From the NCBI GenBank assembly GCA_001414485.1, contig LLEY01000344.1:1-20001 (forward strand): DNA of 20,001 nucleotides. The letters are read 5' to 3'. The notes under the pieces were generated by a model. The model did not search any database. It was not told where the DNA came from and saw only the letters and a program-made list of their open reading frames with translations. The stretch is from Calycina herbarum (taxonomy: Eukaryota; Ascomycota; Leotiomycetes; Helotiales; Pezizellaceae). Shown in pieces: positions 1-11,000 of the stretch. A program made the translations under genes and the position numbers. Positions within the stretch are counted from its first letter, which is position 1, and the number at the start of each line of letters is the position of its first letter.

Positions 1-1092
1 CGATTTTCAGAGATTAAAGCTTATATACTTAAGTTTAAAGCTAAAGAGTATCTTACTAGTAAAGATAAGTGTCTTATCTACTGTGCTTCTAAAGAAGAAG
101 CTACTAGTTTAGCTTCTTACTTAGAATATAGTAGTTATACTAATGATCTCGAACCTTCTAAAAGATTAGAAGTTATTAATAGCTTTACTACTAGTACTCT
201 TGAGTTCTATAGTATATTAGTAACTACTAGTGCTTTAGAAGAAGGCTTTGACTATAGTACTATTCGCTTAATAGTCTATAATCAGTTTTGCTATTCTTTT
301 ATCGGGTTTTTACAAGGCTCTAGTAGAGCAGGGAGAGATAAGAAGCCTTCTACTTCTTTATTCTATTATAAGAGAGGAGAAGAAGTAGAAAGAAAAACAG
401 AATCTCCTGAAAAGAGCTTATTTAGAGCTTATTTACGTGAATCTACTTGTAGAAGACGTATTATAAGCTCTTATTTAGATGCTACTATAGTAGACTCTTG
501 TGATTCTACTACTTCTCTATTACCTTATAATCTTTGTTATACTCGTTCTAAGATAATAGAGCTTCAAGGTTCTACTATATTAGAACGAAATAAGACTATA
601 GAAAATAATAGAATAAGTCTATTAAATAGAGTTAGAAAGGCTAGGGAAGAGTGTTTTTATTATTTATTTGTTTCTTCTTTCTTTAAAGAGTCTAAGCTTC
701 CTTTTAGTTCTACTAAGCATATATTACCTGATTGTTTATATTCTCCTAATCTACTATCTAAAGCTTAAGATCTTAAAACAGTCTTAAAAGACTATAATAA
801 AGCTAAAGATAGCTGTTGTTTTACTTATTTATTCCCTACTATTCTTTGTTTTAGTATTAGAAAAGGGTCTTTAAAGTGTAGAGAGCTAACGTTTATCTAC
901 TATATCTTAGCTTTAGCTATATCTTATTCTATAGAACTAGATATAGCTAAGTTATTAGATATTAGCACTAGGAGTATACCGACAGAGGGGCAGATTATTA
1001 AGGCATTTCTTACTAAAGTGTTTATAGAATCAATCGAGACTGAAGGCCTACTAGGGTTTAAGAAGCTCTTTATAGAAAGAGAGAGAGAATAG
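1..1092 (+). pseudogene. RecQ-family (telomere-linked-helicase-like) helicase, C-terminal part, one premature stop
   Basis: Frame 1 is open from the window edge to a TAA at 766-768, then open again to a TAG at 1090-1092, so a single stop interrupts about 363 codons. The 5' end lies outside the window and there is no in-frame ATG. The second RecA-like lobe of a RecQ DNA helicase is readable: CLIYCASKEEA near codons 24-34 (motif IV region), ILVTTSALEEGFDY near 75-88 (motif V) and QGSSRAGRD at 313-339 (motif VI, with its arginine-finger residues kept). A CRR...SSYLD stretch like the RecQ zinc-binding subdomain follows near codons 151-160. The TAA could be a RIP product of CAA, since the frame carries on as if nothing happened. 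No ATG or TGG codon occurs, ATA is common and CA/TG are rare. Assignment to the subtelomeric TLH class rests on position and on the second helicase downstream. Helicase identity is firm; functionality is doubtful. Confidence 0.8.
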
Positions 1093-1860
1093 AGGCTTAC
1101 TAAGATATTCAACTAGTTTTAGTATCTTATATAGCTTCTTAGGATATAATAGAAGTTTTCTAGTCTTTATTCTAAATAAAGACTAGGTAGAAAGAAGTAA
1201 TTATAAGCTAACTAGGTAGAAGTTCTTTATATTTCTACTTCTTGCTTAGAATTTAATATTTAGAATAGAAATAATATACTTTTATACTCTTTAATAGCTT
1301 TACCTTTTATAATAATATACTTATAACTTAGTTTCTATACTATACTATAGTAATAATAGACTTTTAGTTTATTAAAGAATTTCTTCTTATTTTATTCTCT
1401 TTATTATACGTTTATATTATAGATTTTATTTAAAGTCTTACTTAAGTTCTACGTATTTAGTCTTAACTCTAATAAAGTAGTTAATATAAGAGAACGTACT
1501 TAGTTTTCCTATTTAAATAAGATAAGAAAAAAAGCTAAGTATTATAAGTAGAATCTCGTCTATTATATTTAAGTATTTAATAAAAGAAAATCTCTATTTA
1601 CTAGTATAATTTAAAATATTTATATAAAAGACTTTTATAATAATAAGAAATTAGATTAGATATAGTTATTATATAGTATAAGAGAGTCTTTAAAGAAGAA
1701 ACTAAGTTAATTACTAGTCTCTAGCTATATTAATTATTAAGTTTACTTATTTCTACTTTTAATTCTTAGAGTCTAAAGTATTCTAATAATATATAAAGCT
1801 ATTAGTTTTAAAAGTAATTAATATAAGTAAAATATAAAAGATTTAGAAAATAAGAAAAAA
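1093..1860. other. AT-rich gene-free stretch
   Basis: Very TA-rich DNA, dense in TAA and TAG in the frames I read, including the continuation of the helicase frame. I recognise no coding, RNA or regulatory signal. It is probably RIP-degraded sequence whose origin can no longer be read. Confidence 0.5.
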
Positions 1861-2106
1861 GTAGTAACCGCTTATAATTAAGAAGAGAATATAAGAATAA
1901 GGTAGTAACCGCTTATAATTAAGAAGAGAATATAAGAATAAGATAGTAACCGCTTATAATTAAGTAGAGAATATAAGAATAAGATAGTAACCGCTTATAA
2001 TTAAGCAGAGAATATAAGAATAAGGTAGTAACCGCTTATAATTAAGCAGAGAATATAAGAATAAGATAGTAACTGCTTATAATTAAGTAGAGAATATAAG
2101 AATAAG
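1861..2106. repeat. 41-bp minisatellite, six tandem copies
   Basis: Six head-to-tail units of exactly 41 bp start at 1861, 1902, 1943, 1984, 2025 and 2066, each opening with a GTAGTAACCGCTTATAATTA-type block. Copies differ at few places: the first base (G or A), a variable base in AAGNAGAGA (A, T or C), and one ACCGC to ACTGC in the last copy. Most differences are transitions and there are no length changes. The array sits between the inner helicase relic and a purine-rich tract, as the 37-bp array does beside the outer helicase. Confidence 0.95.
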
Positions 2107-2373
2107 ACGAAGTAAAGAATTAAAGAATAAATAAATCATAAAAGTAAGAATAAGAAAAGAGATAATTATAAAAGTAAGAATAAGAAAAGAGATAATTATA
2201 AAGAAACGAAGTAAGAAGTAGTAATAAAAGTAAGTCGAAGGTAAAAGTAAAATTGAAAAGTAAAAGTGAAAGAATATAGTAAAAGAATTAAAATAAAAAT
2301 AGTAGAGAAAGAAGAGATAATATAAGAAAGAAGAGTAAAAAAGAAAGAGAGAAGAGGCAGACGGTGAGGTAGC
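2107..2373. other. Purine-rich tract with little C on the + strand
   Basis: Runs of A and G (AAGTAAGAATAAG, GAAAGAAGAG) with few C residues. The composition matches the long tract next to the telomere at 16639-19924. No coding signal is visible. It contains the 30-bp tandem duplication at 2138-2197. Confidence 0.6.
2138..2197. repeat. Perfect 30-bp tandem duplication
   Basis: The 30 bases at 2138-2167, starting ATAAAAGTAAGAATAAG, are repeated without change at 2168-2197. The lack of any difference in otherwise heavily mutated DNA suggests a recent duplication. Confidence 0.9.
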
Positions 2374-2545
2374 GTAGGGTTAGAGTTATTAAATAATAAG
2401 TGTGAATACGAGAAGAGGTATAAAAAAACTGATAAGAAGTAAGAATCCTAAAACACTAGGGTATAACCGACAGTGAGTTTTCGCCTTAAAGGCTTATTAG
2501 AGAGTGTAGTTTGCTTTGTATAAATACCTAACAGCTTATCGCGCA

Positions 2546-2559
2546 CTAGTCGCGACTAG
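2546..2559. repeat. 14-bp perfect palindrome
   Basis: CTAGTCGCGACTAG reads the same on both strands. It could be a binding site for a dimeric protein, but one palindrome of this length may be chance. Confidence 0.3.
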
Positions 2560-3062
2560 GCTCCCGGAGTAATCAAAGTAAGAGGTTAGAGCAGTAGACA
2601 CGACGTAATAGCTAAGGCTACCAGCGTATCTAAGTAATTAAGACTAACATCTCTTTAATTTATCCGAGCTAGTAATTAACATATAGAGGCTTTCGCTACT
2701 CTATTTCTATTAGAGTATCGTATAATATTAACTTTTTAGTTAATAATAGGAATCGCCTAAGCTAATAACAGTTCGAATTAATCCTACTTAGTATTATAAT
2801 AGATGTATCAGGATAAGCGCCACCGTAAGAGTAGTAAACAGGCCGAAACCCGACACAAACACCTTTTACTTATAACGTAGACGAAACGTTAAAGCAACAT
2901 TTACATAGAAACCAGCTCTAGCCCGAAGGCGGAACGTTAGGACCTCTACCAGGTTAACCGACCAAGTAGAGTGAATTCCCCTAGCAGCAGCTAAAGCACC
3001 GAATAGTAGCGACGTGTTATAACTATTAGAGTAACTATTCATCCCTAGAGAGATAGCGGTTC

Positions 3063-3076
3063 GGGTTAGGGTTAGG
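3063..3076 (+). repeat. Interstitial telomere repeat
   Basis: GGGTTAGGGTTAGG, a little over two telomere units in the same orientation as the terminal telomere, followed by degenerate relatives (GGAATAGGATAGGG). It is consistent with an old chromosome end or a repair scar. Confidence 0.7.
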
Positions 3077-3144
3077 AATAGGATAGGGTAGTAAGTCTAA
3101 TCCTATTCAGGTCTAGTATCTCGTGCTATCTATCTATAATTCCC

Positions 3145-3237
3145 AAATGGACTTAGGGTCAAGTCCGTTTATTTTCCTATACAACGCGTTAGCGTGGATT
3201 TGCCGAGAGGGTTAAGTCTATTTTGTCAAGTCCATTT
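3145..3237. repeat. Clustered inverted and direct copies of a decamer
   Basis: AAATGGACTT (3145-3154) is followed after six bases by its near-complement AAGTCCGTTT (3161-3170), giving a 10-bp hairpin with one mismatch. Further direct copies are AAGTCTATTT (3214-3223) and AAGTCCATTT (3228-3237). The outermost pair is a perfect 10-bp inverted repeat bounding 93 bp, as in a tiny MITE, but I see no target duplication. The differences between copies are transitions. Confidence 0.5.
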
Positions 3238-3238
3238 A

Positions 3239-3249
3239 TTAGGGTTAGG
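3239..3249 (+). repeat. Second short interstitial telomere repeat
   Basis: TTAGGGTTAGG, almost two telomere units, directly after the last copy of the AAGTCCATTT decamer and in the same orientation as the terminal telomere. Alone it is short enough to be chance; its closeness to the first site raises the odds. Confidence 0.5.
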
Positions 3250-4143
3250 CTAAAAAGCGGTCGGAAAAGGCTATAAATTTAGTATATGACATCCCAGACT
3301 TATGCGACCCGACTCCCGCTCTACGCTTTACGATAACCCTATTATTTAATCTATTTATAAGGTATAGAATTATCGTCGTCGAGTTTTGATAGGGTAGAGC
3401 AGATATATAGACTAGGTAAGCAGAACCCCTAGATTTATGTATAAGGTTTGTATAAATGTATAAGTGTATAAAAACATAGAATAGGGAAATTAGAACGACA
3501 AACGTTAAACAGATTTAGGGTTTTAGAACGCGTTACGTCTAGAGACGTAGGTTTAAGTAAGACGCGTAGAAAGGGTAAGAGCAGAAGCGTAGATATTTTT
3601 CAGTTAGTTATTTATTTAATCCCATTTTATATTTCTATTATAGAACCATTTATACATTTCCTAGAGCAGCGGTTAATAGTATGCTCCTAGTGTTAATATG
3701 CCGTATTACCTAATCACGTCGATGCCTATTTAAAAGACGAAGGAAAGCATAAGGCTACAAAATCCGATCGAGAACGTATTATTTAAGAGATCTAAACCAT
3801 TCACGGGTTAAAAACTAAGAGACTAGAATTGAATTATTTAGTGTTTCCGCTAGCAAGTAACCCACCCATTCCCACATTACTAGAACCTAGGAAAGACGGA
3901 TTAAAATGCGAGTTTCGTATCCTATGTCAGTAGCTATGCCAGTTTATGAGTTGTTAAGTCCGAAAGATCTAAGAACATTGTCGAGTAGTACATAAATGGG
4001 AGAACCCACAGAAGAAAGGTAGGCCAGAGACGGGAAGAGAAGCGCAAGTTCTATAGAGAAGCGGGGTCCATTGCTAGCATTTTTTCGTCTGTGGACCAGG
4101 AGCGTAGTTTTTCGAGGTTTAAGCAGCAGGCTCGAGTCTAGTA

Positions 4144-7100
4144 ATGCCGTCTAGGGACGTGGATTTAGGGGCTATTAAGAACGAGTTGACACACGTAATA
4201 TAGCAGGCTAGCGAAGAAGAGCGCCGTTACATTACTGAACCTGAAGAAGCCCGGGAGCCTAATCCATGGTTACGTCGAGTAGGGTGGGCAGAGTATTTAG
4301 AAGGGATTGACCGTACGGAGTTGCGGGCATTGGTTAGACCGGTTAGGGACGACGAGCTAGAGCTAGAAGTGTTGTGTAAAGCGTTTGACTGGCTTATTTA
4401 AGACGGTTAGCATCATTGTGTTCGACGGGTGGTTGGGCTAGAGGCATTATTTAAGGTAAACCGAAAAGAGGTTAACAAAGACGTCCGGATACTGTTTAAG
4501 AGTTGGATAGACATTACCACTGTTGTACAGTATATAGGGGTGTGTAAGCAGTTGTTGTGTTATATATTCCGGTCTAAGGACGTAGAAGCGGAGAAGCGGC
4601 TAGGGTTTGAGCTCACTAAGAGGCAGAAGATGTAGATAGAGGAGGTGTAGATAAACGTGGAAGAGTTTGTGTTATAGAAAGAGGAGTAGGGAGAGGTGGG
4701 AAGGAGGGAAGAGGAGGAAGAGTTAGAGGAGGAGGTTCAGTGGATAGGCCGTATTTAAAGGCAGATTTTGCGATTATGGATGGCGATATTAAACCACCTA
4801 TTATAAGACGACGAGTATAAGAGCGTGTTAATAAGTGGGCTAGCGGTTTTAGGAATGCGAGAGGATGATAGGTGGTTAGATGCTGAGGATTATACGCCTA
4901 AATATTTAGCTGTGATTAAGTTAGCCCGGTTAATAGTGGTTTAAGAAGTGTACGAGCGACGTTAGGTAGCTATTATATAGTATGAAAGCCGTGGGTTAAG
5001 TGCTAAGCGAGCTTAGGAGAAAGTAAGCAGCTATTACGTTTTTATACGAGACTTAGTCAGCGTGTTTATGACCATGGCCTACGATGGCACCGATCCTAAG
5101 CCTATGTAGTGGTTATATTGTAGCCGATTGTATAGGTTTAAGATTCGTTATACTACTACCGCAGAGGGGAAGATCTAGTGGATCGGGGACGATGTTTTAT
5201 ATCCTAAGATCTGGATAAGCATACGTTAGTTTCGTAGTATGGTTTATGGGTTGGTAGGAGAGGCTTAAGAGGAGTTGTTTAAGAAGCTATTAATGGTTAG
5301 AGGAAGAGTAGGCTAAGAAGTAAATATGAAGCAGGTCTTGCCAACTTATTAGGACTCCATGGTTAACCAACTGTCTAAAACTAAGGTAGGATAGTCGTTT
5401 TTAGAGGACAAGCAGAACCAGTTTACCGTATATAAGTAGTGGTGGTTGTATAAGCGGGTGTATAAGGAGACGTTATTAAGAGAGTAGTTTATGAACAGGG
5501 CAAGAACGTTTAAGCAAGCCGCTGTTACTACATATTAACGTTATATAGAGCGGTTCTAGGAGTTATTATAGGTTTTAATACATTTATATAAGGGCTAGCT
5601 AGCTAGAGCGCTAGAGTTATTAGACATACAGTAGAAGAATACTAAGTATAAAGGAGTTTGTAACATTTTCATCGAGGAGGGGTTAGTAGTATTCGTGGCC
5701 ACGTATTACAAGGGGTATCGAAGTAGTAGCAATATTAAGATTATTTACTAGTACTTGCTCAGAGAGGTAGGAGAGTTGGTAGTATATTACTTATAGTTAG
5801 TTTTACCGTTTTAGAAGAAGTTACAGTTCTAGATTACTAGAAAGCTAAGTTCTAGTCTATTTATATAGGGGGATGGGCAAAAGAAAGAGCACCAGTAGTA
5901 GACGGGACCGAGATAGAAGCAGCCCGAGCTCCCTGAGGTAGAGGCGGTTCCTATAGAGTAGGATGGAGAGGGTTAGGAAGAGGAGGGCTAGAGCAAGGAA
6001 GCAGGGAGCTAGGGGAAGTAGTTAGCCCAACAGCTATCCTGTTTATAGACGTTAGAGCGAGCACGGCAAATTTTAAAGTAAGCTGCTATACGATAGATCA
6101 GGGTAGAGAGGCTAAACATTAGTAGTTACCGGCAGATTGCTATAGCTATATCCCGGCGTTATTGTTGTAAAGACTGCTTTAAAGAAGAGAAGAGCAAGCT
6201 AGACAGGGGGGAGGATTAGGACGAGGATAATACTAACGGAGATGATCTATAGGACTTATAAGCAAGGCACGGAACCTACGTAACAGGTATGATTTATACC
6301 AGGGAGTTAATAGAAGGAGACAATTCTATCATCAGCCGTCGAAAGAAGTTCTATCACGTCAGCTATATATAGCATTATTTTTTAGGGTTCTCGTCTGTAC
6401 ATCAAGGGGTAGGGATAAGTAGGAGAGCTAAGCAAAAGCGGCAGGTATATAAGAAGGAGATGTAAGACACACAGTTGACGCGGTAGAAGCGATTACGAGG
6501 TGTAGACATCTACCGCGAGTTAGAACAGATGTTAGAGAGTGAGGCCCAGTTCTATAGATTACAAGAGCCCGTACTAGAAGCTATTATAAAGCACCAGAGC
6601 CCCATCGTAGCAGTGATAGGGACAGGAGTAGGGAAGACGTTATTGTTCTAATTACCAGCTAAGAGTATGACTTCCGACACCACTATTATCATCAGCCCGT
6701 TAGTGTCGTTACAAGAGCACATAGTAGAGCAATGTTAGTAAGCTGGCATTTCATATATAAAGTAGAACCCCTAACAGTGCCATTCCCCTAGCCAGATTAT
6801 TATTATTACCCCTAAGTCCGCCGTTAGCAAGATATTTAGGACTTTTTTAGACCGGTTACAGGGATTACACTAGCTCGACCGGTTCGTGTTAGACGAATGC
6901 TATACCGTATTAGATAGCACGGCCGAGTTCCAGCCCCGGGTACAGTAATTAAGCGAGTTTATAGAAAGGGGGGTATAGATGGTTTTTTTAACTGCTATAT
7001 TACCACCACAGGCCGAGCTAGAATTCATAAATATAATAAGGATAAAGGCAGAGGATGTATATATGTTCTAAGCGCCTACCACCCGTCCCAACATCGCGTA

Positions 7101-7547
7101 TTCCGTAGTTGAGTATAAGGAGAATGAGGAGGGACGAGGAGATATCACCGCGGTTTATCAGTTAGTAGAGGAGAAGTTAGAAGAGTACCCCGCTCCCGCT
7201 AAAATCATCGTATATAGCAGTAGTATCGTCACTACCCGCGAGGTAAGCGGGGCATTAGATTGTTATACGTATTACTAAGATGTCGGGGATACGGCGGCCA
7301 AGGATGCGATCCGGAAGGCGTGGGAGAGGGCCGATAGGCGAGTAGTAGTAGCCACGAATGCATTTAGACTGGGCATTAACCAGCCTAATGTTCGTATAGT
7401 CGTCTATATTAGGCCTATTTATCAGATACGGAATTACAGGCAGGAGAGTAGTCGAGCTAGGCAGGACAGGTAGAGAAGTAAAGCGATTATTTTAATGCCT
7501 AAGAGACGACCGCAAGCGTTACAAAAGTCACAAGAACAGGCCTAGCA
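4144..7547 (+). pseudogene. Telomere-linked RecQ-like helicase, 5' part (split by a retrotransposon)
   Basis: Frame 1 reads as one protein from ATG 4144 to the retroelement insertion, through roughly 60 in-frame stops, all TAG or TAA and none TGA. The N-terminal part (PWLRRVGWAEYL, about residues 39-50) and a later EVGELVVYYLQLVLPF-like stretch resemble, from memory, the N-terminal domains of fungal telomere-linked helicases. The helicase core follows: GTGVGKT (Walker A, 6619-6639), DECY for DECH (6892-6903), LTAILP for LTATLP (6988-7005), ATNAFRLGIN (motif V, 7351-7380) and QESSRARQDR (7441-7470) where QExGRAGRDG is usual. Each lost key residue is one transition away. No net frameshift occurs over 1,134 codons. 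The remainder of the gene lies at 14822-15817. The start is the first plausible ATG and could be further upstream. The gene is dead. Confidence 0.9.
7543..7547. repeat. Target-site duplication, left copy (TAGCA)
   Basis: TAGCA immediately precedes the 5' LTR and is repeated exactly at 14822-14826, as expected for Ty3/gypsy integration (5-bp staggered cut). Its first three bases form an in-frame TAG of the helicase. Confidence 0.95.
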
Positions 7548-7982
7548 TGTCACGAATCACGTGCACACGTGATGAGTGAAGACCAGGCGGCGTCCTGACA
7601 GGTTAAGCACTATCGGAATACTCTTATAGTAGATAGGGATCGGTTAGGTTAGCTAAGCGATCCAGGGATTTCTTTTGGTTATAATCACGTGATAAGAGTT
7701 CGCTAGACGGGGCGACAGGTCTAGCAGTCTAGCAGCGACGGAGTGACCAAGCTAGCAGGCTAGCACGAGGAAGGAAGCACCTATATAAGACTGGCACGTC
7801 TGCTATTAGATAGGAGCTTCGTACTTAACTTTAGTTATTAATCTTATTATCTTATTTAACATCTTTGATATAAGTAACGAGTTCACTTCTAAGTAAATAA
7901 CCCGGCGTATCTATACTTCTTACCTGTATACTAACCTTCGAGACTTAGTTATCTTTATTTAGTTCGTTTAAGTTTCGTTATA
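7548..7982 (+). repeat. 5' LTR
   Basis: 435 bp, starting TGTCACGAAT and ending TTCGTTATA, where the expected terminal CA has become TA. It matches the 3' LTR over its whole length without any indel. About 35 positions differ, all C/T or G/A. It contains a TATATAA box at 7782 and a patch with four TAGCA motifs near 7710-7765. Confidence 0.95.
7782..7788 (+). promoter_or_regulatory. TATA box of the 5' LTR
   Basis: TATATAA, 234 bases into the LTR and kept at the same offset in the 3' LTR (14621). It would set the U3/R boundary some 25-35 bases downstream, near 7810-7820. The assignment is from position and motif only. Confidence 0.55.
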
Positions 7983-8013
7983 CTTTAAGCACCTGCTTAG
8001 AAGTTCAGTTGCT

Positions 8014-11000
8014 ATAGCCCTAGCAACCCCCGCCGTAGCAGCTAGCCCGAATACTAGTCGAGTCAACGTCGCCGGAACATCTAGAGGTGTAACCGGGAGG
8101 ACACCTGCTAGTACATAGTTAACTAGGAACGACGATAATGTTAGTATACTAGACGCCCCCGAGCTCTATAAGGTTGAAGCACTTGAATCTATTAAAGTTA
8201 AGATGCTAGATACGTATTATAGGAAGCGAAAGGAACTCGACTTATTCCTTCTCTAAATAGACATCTACTTTAACTTTAACTCTGACAAGTTCGAAGGTAA
8301 TTACAATTTACAAACTATCTTTGCTATCTCCTATCTTAGGGGATCAGCATTAGAATAGGCTTAGCTATACTTAGAGGACTTCTTCGAAAATAAGGATAAA
8401 GACGGAAAGATAGAATTAACTAAGGTTATGTTTAAATCTTAGAGAGGATTTAAGGTAACTATTAGGAAAGTCTTTAGAGACTTCGATATAATCTAAACAG
8501 CTATACGTAAGCTTTTGGAATTATACTAGACCGGATTAGTAATAGATTACGCTAATGAGTTTCAACGTTATAGAACGAAGTCGGGATAGGACGTAATTAC
8601 TCTTATAGAACTCTTTTATAGAGGATTAAAGATATATATTTGTAAGGAAATGGCTAAGTAGAATATATAGTTCTTAACTATTATAGGTATGATTAAGGAA
8701 GTCGTCTAGCTAGACAACCGCCTATATGAATTTAGGAAGAGTAACCCTAGATACGGGGAAAAGAGCAAAGGGTTAGGAAAGTGGAAGCACTCTTACACTA
8801 GTAAGTATAGTAAGGAGGTAAACGTTATATAAAAGAAAACCTTTCTAAAGAAAGGAGGACTTTCCTAGGAAGAACGAAATCATTGACGTAAGTAGAACTT
8901 ATGTTATAAATGTAGCTAACTAGGCTATAGAGTAAATGAGTATAGTAAGAAGAAAGATTCTAAGGGAAAGAGACAAGTTAATACTACTATTTAATAATAG
9001 GTAGCTTTAACCGATTGTATTAAACTTACTAATAAGGAGCTTAAAGTATAAGGATATAGAACCTAGATTGAAAATAACAGAGGAATCAGTAGAGTATAAG
9101 ACACTAATAATAATAGGGATCCACTTCTTAAGGAATATTACGATATATAATTAGTAATAGAATCTAAGCAACCTCTTTAAGTAGAATACGAATTACTACT
9201 ATTGACTAGTTCTTTAGAGATATCGGATTTATCTTCTAGTTTAAAAAGAGAAATAAAGAATAAAGACCTAGAAGTTAGAGAAACTTAGGCTTTTCTTAGA
9301 ACTTTTAAATAAGGAAATCGATAAGCATATATTAATAATTAGAAACTAGATTTCTAGAGTCCTTATATAACATAAGGGGTTAACCTAACCATCTTAATAA
9401 CGTATATAGTTGTAAGTAATAACCCTAAAACGATAACTCTGGTTAGTTTAATTACTAGACGAAAAACTATTAAAGAAAAGGAACTAGAACGGAAATACTA
9501 ACTAATTAAAAAACCTAGCTACCCTAAAGTAGGGGATGTATAGAAAGTATATAATATGTCGGATAAGACTAGTACGTAGATATAGTAAGTTCTAATAGGA
9601 TTTATAGGATAAGTTAAAACCCCTTTCCTTAGGACACTACCCGAAGATGTTATACTAGAGGAATTTAAGTAATATATTATAGTTACGTTAATTAAGAATA
9701 ATAAGTTAGTACTAAGAAAATACAACTTATAATAACTGTTTAGTATATTATTCTAGGAGTAAAGGGAATTTAATATAACTAGATAGGCTAAGACAGAACC
9801 AGAAGAAATGTACTATCTATTAGTAGAAGAACTATAGTTTATAGAAACAGTTTAGGAAATAATAGTATAATAGATACGATATAAATCAAGTCTAACTTTA
9901 GACTAGTTATTACAAAAGCGATTTAAAGGAATATTACTAGAGCCTACTAGAATAGTAGAATATTATTAGATATACGAAGTAGCATTATCAGATGAAGAAG
10001 GAGTAGTATTCTTTCCTTAGTCCTAGATTAGAGCTGTTAAGGAAAAGAATTTAAAAGACTATATATTTAAGGTTTACTATATAAAACTAGAGATAAGTAT
10101 ACTAGAGGCTACTTTAGATTATCTATATATAGGAGAACTATAGTCTATAAAAGCTATTTCAGAAACCAGTTATAAATAGATCTAATACAACTATAAACAA
10201 ATACTAAAGTAATTTATAAGGGAAATTCCTAAAACTATAGGAATCGTAGAATATAGATTAGTATACAAGGTAGCATACACTAATAAGGAAAGAGTAAGAT
10301 TCTTTCTATAGTATAAAGACGAGGAAAGAAAAGATTATAATTAAGAGAATCGATCTTTTAAAGTCTAATATATTAAAGCAAAGTTAGACACTACTTTAGA
10401 AGAAAGACAGTTAGTAATAACTATAGAAGTAAAAGGGAAGAAGTTATAAGTTATAATAGACTTAGGAGTAACAAGCAACTTTATTTCTCTAACAGCTTAA
10501 GAGAAGCTAAACGTCCTAATTAAGGAAATAAGACTATATCGACTAGGAGTAGTCGATAGAATAGACGTTATATACTAAAATAGGATTATTAATTAGTAAA
10601 CTATTCTAATAAGAATCAATATCGAAGGATACTATTTAAATATATAATTCGATATTATTAAAATAGAAAGTAAGGAAGTAATACTTAGTATACTATAGAT
10701 TTAGGAACATAATCTAGAAATCAACTAGAAAGATAGGAAAATAACTTTTAGTTAATATAAATGTAAAGGATTATATTTATAACTTTAAGGCTAGAACGAG
10801 ATTAGCGCTACCTCTTTCAAAGTACTAGAACACCTTGCCTAGGGTCCTCCATAGGTTAGTAAGAAAGCTAATAACGAAATACCTATATAGTATAGAGAAT
10901 TTAGAGCTTTGTTTAAAAACCTAGAAGACTTATAAGCCTTACTAGAACATTGCTTATAAGATTATAAGATTAAATTAAAAGAGGGTTATTACCTCTTAAA

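Larger units (their letters stand above)
2374..4143. other. Gene-free interval of higher GC upstream of the outer helicase
   Basis: This stretch is less AT-rich than its flanks and keeps many CA, TG and CG dinucleotides, so it looks less affected by RIP. It holds short interstitial telomere repeats (3063-3076, 3239-3249), a decamer cluster (3145-3237), a 14-bp palindrome (2546-2559) and a run of TGTATAA-type motifs near 3438-3475. I see no convincing gene. Its 3' end would carry the promoter and leader of the helicase gene that starts near 4144, but no core promoter element can be singled out. Confidence 0.5.

Noticed and set aside
924..1112. 62-codon minus-strand open frame
   Set aside because: It lies opposite the coherent helicase frame on the + strand and has no recognisable content; it is a shadow.
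1861..2106. CRISPR-like array
   Set aside because: Units abut with no unique spacers, so it is a plain minisatellite in a eukaryotic subtelomere.
2866..3042. 58-codon minus-strand frame starting MNSYSNSYNT
   Set aside because: It is short, without a recognised domain, and its continuation beyond the stop is not convincing. Chance opening is likely in this less AT-rich interval.
3438..3476. TATA-rich run as the helicase promoter
   Set aside because: It is more than 650 bases from the first ATG, and similar TATA words are common throughout this AT-rich window.
4429..4635. 68-codon plus-strand open frame as a gene of its own
   Set aside because: It is an uninterrupted piece of the outer helicase pseudogene in the same frame, bounded by RIP stops.
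7983..8000. Primer-binding site after the 5' LTR
   Set aside because: The sequence CTTTAAGCACCTGC lacks the TGG expected for a tRNA 3'-end match, and I found no complement to the LTR's own transcript start for self-priming.
9519..9725. 68-codon minus-strand open frame
   Set aside because: It lies antisense to the gag-pol frame, which is continuous here. There is no supporting motif.
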